Part shown: positions 40,373 through 42,821 of the stretch, piece after piece | Layout of the letters: each line of letters opens with the position of its first letter | Position numbering within the stretch: the stretch's first letter is position 1 | Source of the DNA: an uncultured Clostridia bacterium | Lineage (GTDB): Bacteria > Bacillota > Clostridia > TANB77 > CAG-508 | Length of the DNA stretch: 42,821 bases | NCBI GenBank assembly: GCA_944391855.1 | Contig: CALXVB010000011.1 | Coordinates: 1-42,821 of the forward strand | Reading direction: 5' to 3' | Made by a program: the position numbers and the translations under genes | Notes under the pieces: generated by a model | The model's input: only the letters and a program-made list of their open reading frames with translations | Databases searched by the model: none | Told to the model about the DNA's origin: nothing

Positions 40373-41647
40373 ATGCAAAAACAGGTTAGTTGGAGAAGAT
40401 TAGACAATTCAGCTAAAATATTTCCAATTGCATCAAGTAAAAAGTATAGTAGTGTTTTTAGATTATCTGCTGTACTTAAAGAGAAGATAAATCCAAAAAC
40501 TTTAAAAGCAGCAGTAAAAATGGTTTTAGAAAATTTACCATCTTTTAAAGTTAAGTTAAAAAAAGGTTTTTTCTGGTATTATTTTGAGGAAAACAATAAA
40601 GATATACGAATTGAAAAAGAGAAAAATTATCCATGTAAATACATAGATCCAAATACAAACAATGACTATTTATTTAAAGTAACATATTATGAGAATAAAA
40701 TAAATGTGGATATATTCCATTCTTTGACAGATGGAAATAGTGGAGTAATTTTCCTAAAAGAGATTGTATATACATATATTGAACTAGCACACCCAGAACA
40801 TTTCAATACTAAATTGAGAATAGAAAGAAAATTATCAAACAATACAGAAGATGATTATCTAAAAAATTATGATAAAGAATCTAAACCAGCAAAAGGAGGA
40901 AAAAAAGCATATATTCTAAAAGGTAGAAAACTTCCATTTGCTGCGATAGGAGTTATACATGTTAATATAAATATAGAAGAATTAAAGAAAAAAGCGAAAG
41001 AAAAAGATGTTACTGTTACACAATATTTAACAGCAGTAATTATACATGCAATATATAATACAAATTACAAAAAACATGATGGAAAAAAGCCAATAAAAAT
41101 ATGTATACCAGTAGACTTAAGAAAATATTTTAAATCTGAAACAATAAATAATTTTTTTAGTTATATAACTTTGCAAGCTAATATGCAAGAAAGAGAGCTT
41201 CAGAACTTTGATGGGATATTAGAATTTGTGAGAAGCGGATTTAAAGAAAAGCTTACAAAAGAAGAAATTAGTAAAACAATGTCTGCAAATGTAAAATTAG
41301 GAAATAATATTTTTATTAAAACAATACCACTATTTCTAAAACTTATTATTGTAAAGTTAAGCTATATTGAAATTAGGAAATATACAACCACTACATTTTC
41401 AAATATAGGTAGAATTGGTATTATAGGTGAATATCAAAAATACATAGATAAATTTTTGATGCTTATAGCACCAGAATCAGTAGAAAAGATAAAATGTTCT
41501 AGTTGCTCTTTTGAAAATAATCTAGTATTTACATTTACTTCAACATTACAGGAAACAGAAATTGAACAAGAATTTTGCAAAAAGCTAAAAGAAGAAGGAA
41601 TTAGTATAACTATAGAAGGGAATGGTGTTCATGACTTTATATCCTAA
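40373..41647 (+). CDS. Condensation/acyltransferase-superfamily protein (alcohol acetyltransferase-like)
   Basis: 424 aa, CoA-dependent acyltransferase fold. WRRLDNSAKIFPIASS at the start and FHSLTDGNSG (the HxxxDG active-site motif, His about 116) are typical of the AATase/NRPS-condensation superfamily; later PVDLRKYF and FSNIGRIGI match the second-half core motifs of that fold. Likely transfers an acyl group onto an alcohol, amine or envelope glycan. Next to an esterase and a DUF6320 membrane protein in a translationally coupled set, which suggests an acyl-modification pathway. Substrate not known. Confidence 0.85.
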   Translation: MQKQVSWRRLDNSAKIFPIASSKKYSSVFRLSAVLKEKINPKTLKAAVKMVLENLPSFKVKLKKGFFWYYFEENNKDIRIEKEKNYPCKYIDPNTNNDYLFKVTYYENKINVDIFHSLTDGNSGVIFLKEIVYTYIELAHPEHFNTKLRIERKLSNNTEDDYLKNYDKESKPAKGGKKAYILKGRKLPFAAIGVIHVNINIEELKKKAKEKDVTVTQYLTAVIIHAIYNTNYKKHDGKKPIKICIPVDLRKYFKSETINNFFSYITLQANMQERELQNFDGILEFVRSGFKEKLTKEEISKTMSANVKLGNNIFIKTIPLFLKLIIVKLSYIEIRKYTTTTFSNIGRIGIIGEYQKYIDKFLMLIAPESVEKIKCSSCSFENNLVFTFTSTLQETEIEQEFCKKLKEEGISITIEGNGVHDFIS

Positions 41648-42203
41648 AGTGAGAAATGTAAAAGAAATAAATTTAGCAACTGGAATAATGCTTATTATAT
41701 CAATAGCAATAGCTATTACATGTGTTATAGTAAATTTATGCACTTCTACAAGATACTTATGGTGCCTGATTGTAATTGCAGGAATAATATATTCGTGGAT
41801 AACAGTTATATATTCTGTACATAGTAATGTAAATATTGGCTCTAGCGTAACTTTACAATTTATTATAATTTCATTATTAACACTATGTATTGATTATATT
41901 TTTGACTATAGAGGATGGGCAATTAATTTAGCTATCCCAATAATTATAATAGTAGCAAATGTTACAATGCTAGTTTTAACAATAGTTAGTGTAAACAGAT
42001 ATTATAAATATGCCATATATCAATTAATAATATTTTTATTTAGTATAGTACCTCTTATAATATATTTTTCATTTGACAATATTATAACAATGCCAATATT
42101 TACGATAATCTCAAGCTCAATTACACTTTTTACATTTATTATTTCATTGATATTATGTGGGAAAAATATATTAGAAGAATTAGATAGGAGATTACATATA
42201 TAA
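41631..42203 (+). CDS. DUF6320-like multi-pass membrane protein
   Basis: 190 aa from ATG 41631 (GAAGGG ten bases upstream; ATG 41622 is too close to it). It overlaps the acyltransferase gene by 17 bases. MTLYPKVRNVKEINLATG opens into six membrane helices, ending with the cytoplasmic GKNILEELDRRLHI. A short N-terminal YPxx motif and six helices are the pattern of DUF6320 proteins, which recur behind a condensation-type acyltransferase and an esterase in gut Clostridia. Probably presents or moves the acylated product. Name by context and topology. Confidence 0.75.
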   Translation: MTLYPKVRNVKEINLATGIMLIISIAIAITCVIVNLCTSTRYLWCLIVIAGIIYSWITVIYSVHSNVNIGSSVTLQFIIISLLTLCIDYIFDYRGWAINLAIPIIIIVANVTMLVLTIVSVNRYYKYAIYQLIIFLFSIVPLIIYFSFDNIITMPIFTIISSSITLFTFIISLILCGKNILEELDRRLHI

Positions 42204-42212
42204 AACAATGTA

Positions 42213-42241
42213 TTGACATTTTTTATAAAAATAAGTATAAT
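42213..42241 (+). promoter_or_regulatory. Promoter of the small membrane protein gene
   Basis: TTGACA (42213-42218), 17-base spacer, TATAAT (42236-42241): consensus SigA promoter. It shows that the frame opening at the ATG at 42213 is not the translation start. Confidence 0.85.
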
Positions 42242-42266
42242 TATATTTGTAAAAGGAGAAAAAACT

Positions 42267-42425
42267 ATGGTAGCTAAAATATGGAAAAAGTTATTATTTG
42301 CTATTTTAATTGTTGCTTGTTTATTTAATATAGTAAATAAATTAGTTCATAAAGCATCATTGGAACAAGAATTACAAAGTTCTGCACAATATATACAAGA
42401 AAAACAATTAGAAAATGGCATTTAA
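42267..42425 (+). CDS. Small single-pass membrane protein, function unknown
   Basis: 52 aa. Start at ATG 42267, with AAAAGGAG seven bases upstream and a consensus promoter before it; longer readings to 42213 would begin inside the promoter. Short basic N-terminus (MVAKIWKK), one membrane helix (about 9-24), then a helical outward tail rich in Gln/Glu (SLEQELQSSAQYIQEKQLE). No family recognised. It lies directly before rpmE but each has its own promoter. Confidence 0.65.
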   Translation: MVAKIWKKLLFAILIVACLFNIVNKLVHKASLEQELQSSAQYIQEKQLENGI

Positions 42426-42448
42426 ATTAAAATATAAATGTATAAGAC

Positions 42449-42477
42449 TTGAAAAAAAATACAATATATGTTATTAT
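42449..42477 (+). promoter_or_regulatory. rpmE promoter
   Basis: TTGAAA (42449-42454), 17-base spacer, TATTAT (42472-42477). No L31 autoregulatory hairpin was recognised in the 45-base leader. Confidence 0.55.
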
Positions 42478-42522
42478 ATAAAATAGCGTTTTTTAAAATA
42501 ATAAAGAAGAGGTGAATACAAA

Positions 42523-42723
42523 ATGAAAGAAGGAATACATCCAAACTACACAGAAGCTACAATAACATGTGCTTGTGGTAATGTTATGAAAACAAATTCA
42601 ACAAAGTCAGATATCAAAGTTGACGTTTGTTCAAAATGTCATCCATATTGGACAGGTAACTTAAAGAGAGAAACAACTGGTGGTAGAGCAGACAAATTTA
42701 AGAAAAAATATGGAATTCAATAA
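42523..42723 (+). CDS. rpmE: 50S ribosomal protein L31, zinc-binding form
   Basis: 66 aa. MKEGIHPNY start and the four zinc ligands CACG (Cys16, Cys18) and CSKC (Cys36, Cys39), so the C+ form, normally used when zinc is sufficient. HPYWTGNL and GRADKFKKKYG complete the signature. Located at the edge of the large subunit/inter-subunit bridge. AAGAGGTG ribosome site. A mobile element end follows about 30 bases after the stop. Confidence 0.98.
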   Translation: MKEGIHPNYTEATITCACGNVMKTNSTKSDIKVDVCSKCHPYWTGNLKRETTGGRADKFKKKYGIQ

Positions 42724-42752
42724 AAAATATAAAATTAGGATAGCAAATGAAG

Positions 42753-42821
42753 TGAACCCAAATTGTTAGACAAAAAAGTTTAACAAGGAGGGTTCATTTT
42801 TTATGAGTAAATATTCAAGTG
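42753..42821 (+). mobile_element. Left end of an IS3-family (IS150-like) insertion sequence, cut by window edge
   Basis: TGAACCCAAATTGTTAGACA (42753-42772) looks like an IS150-subgroup terminal inverted repeat. GAACCC pairs with GGGTTC (42790-42795), followed by six T. At 42803 an ATG opens MSKYSS..., the common start of the IS3-family OrfA (helix-turn-helix) protein, with AAGGAGG upstream. Only six codons are visible, so the call depends on recognising this layout. Confidence 0.6.
42803..42821 (+). CDS. Putative IS3-family OrfA, first codons only
   Basis: ATG AGT AAA TAT TCA AGT then window end (MSKYSS). AAGGAGG lies at 42785-42791, 11 bases upstream. It fits the start of the small helix-turn-helix OrfA that precedes the DDE transposase OrfB in IS150-type elements. 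Too short for proof. Confidence 0.5.

Overview
The window is AT-rich Bacillota DNA, most likely from an uncultured, endospore-forming, anaerobic gut Clostridia. The evidence is very low GC, strong AGGAGG-type ribosome sites, AGA-dominated arginine codons, oxygen-defence enzymes of anaerobes (desulfoferrodoxin, flavodiiron protein) and sporulation genes (spoVS, gerW, a dacF-type carboxypeptidase). Almost everything is on the + strand. The only convincing minus-strand gene is a VanW protein at 38.5-39.2 kb.

Layout. 1-3.6 kb: tail of an ABC exporter, desulfoferrodoxin, and a cadmium/zinc efflux operon (CadC-like repressor, separate HMA metallochaperone, P1B ATPase) behind a promoter with two clear operators. 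3.7-11.4 kb: YcxB-like membrane protein, DNA repair genes tag and ogt, and a patchwork of small membrane-anchored or extracytoplasmic proteins, a membrane-tethered ECF-like sigma factor, a serpin-like protein and gene relics. 11.5-16.3 kb: a complete BceRS-BceAB-type antimicrobial-peptide sensing and detoxification module. 16.6-23.9 kb: metK, ZIP transporter, lspA, lipoprotein, flavodiiron protein, a VbhA/Fic toxin-antitoxin pair, ymdB and spoVS. 24-29.5 kb: solute-binding protein, recA, recX, scpA, DUF2953 protein, gerW. 29.5-36.7 kb: a block of lipoproteins and a truncated sorting-signal protein, with dacF inside it. 36.7-42.8 kb: GT-C membrane protein, vanW, a hydrolase/condensation-domain/DUF6320 cassette, rpmE, and the left edge of an IS3-type element.

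Main discovery candidate: reading every CGG trinucleotide in the window by eye, I find only three used in frame as codons in the recognisable genes (5865, 9687, 33679). All three sit exactly where an otherwise intact gene needs a +1 frameshift. In each case the sequence is CGGA, and skipping the C (reading GGA, Gly) or reading CGGA as a four-base codon restores a long, coherent protein: a TM plus Ig-like surface protein, the membrane-tethered sigma factor (restoring its conserved Gly-Thr-Val in region 4.2), and a lipoprotein. Identical sequence contexts without the C occur intact elsewhere, which argues against a systematic sequencing error. This suggests that CGG is unassigned or starved in this lineage and acts as a +1 recoding signal in a set of envelope-associated genes.

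Other points worth attention: a family of intergenic palindromes (GTGGACA/GGGAC type) with a perfect 32-bp inverted repeat between convergent genes; a terminator whose 3' arm contains the dacF Shine-Dalgarno; tandem Spo0A-box-like motifs before spoVS; a T-box-like fragment in the bceR leader; and a 3 x 32-bp tandem repeat at 8.1 kb.
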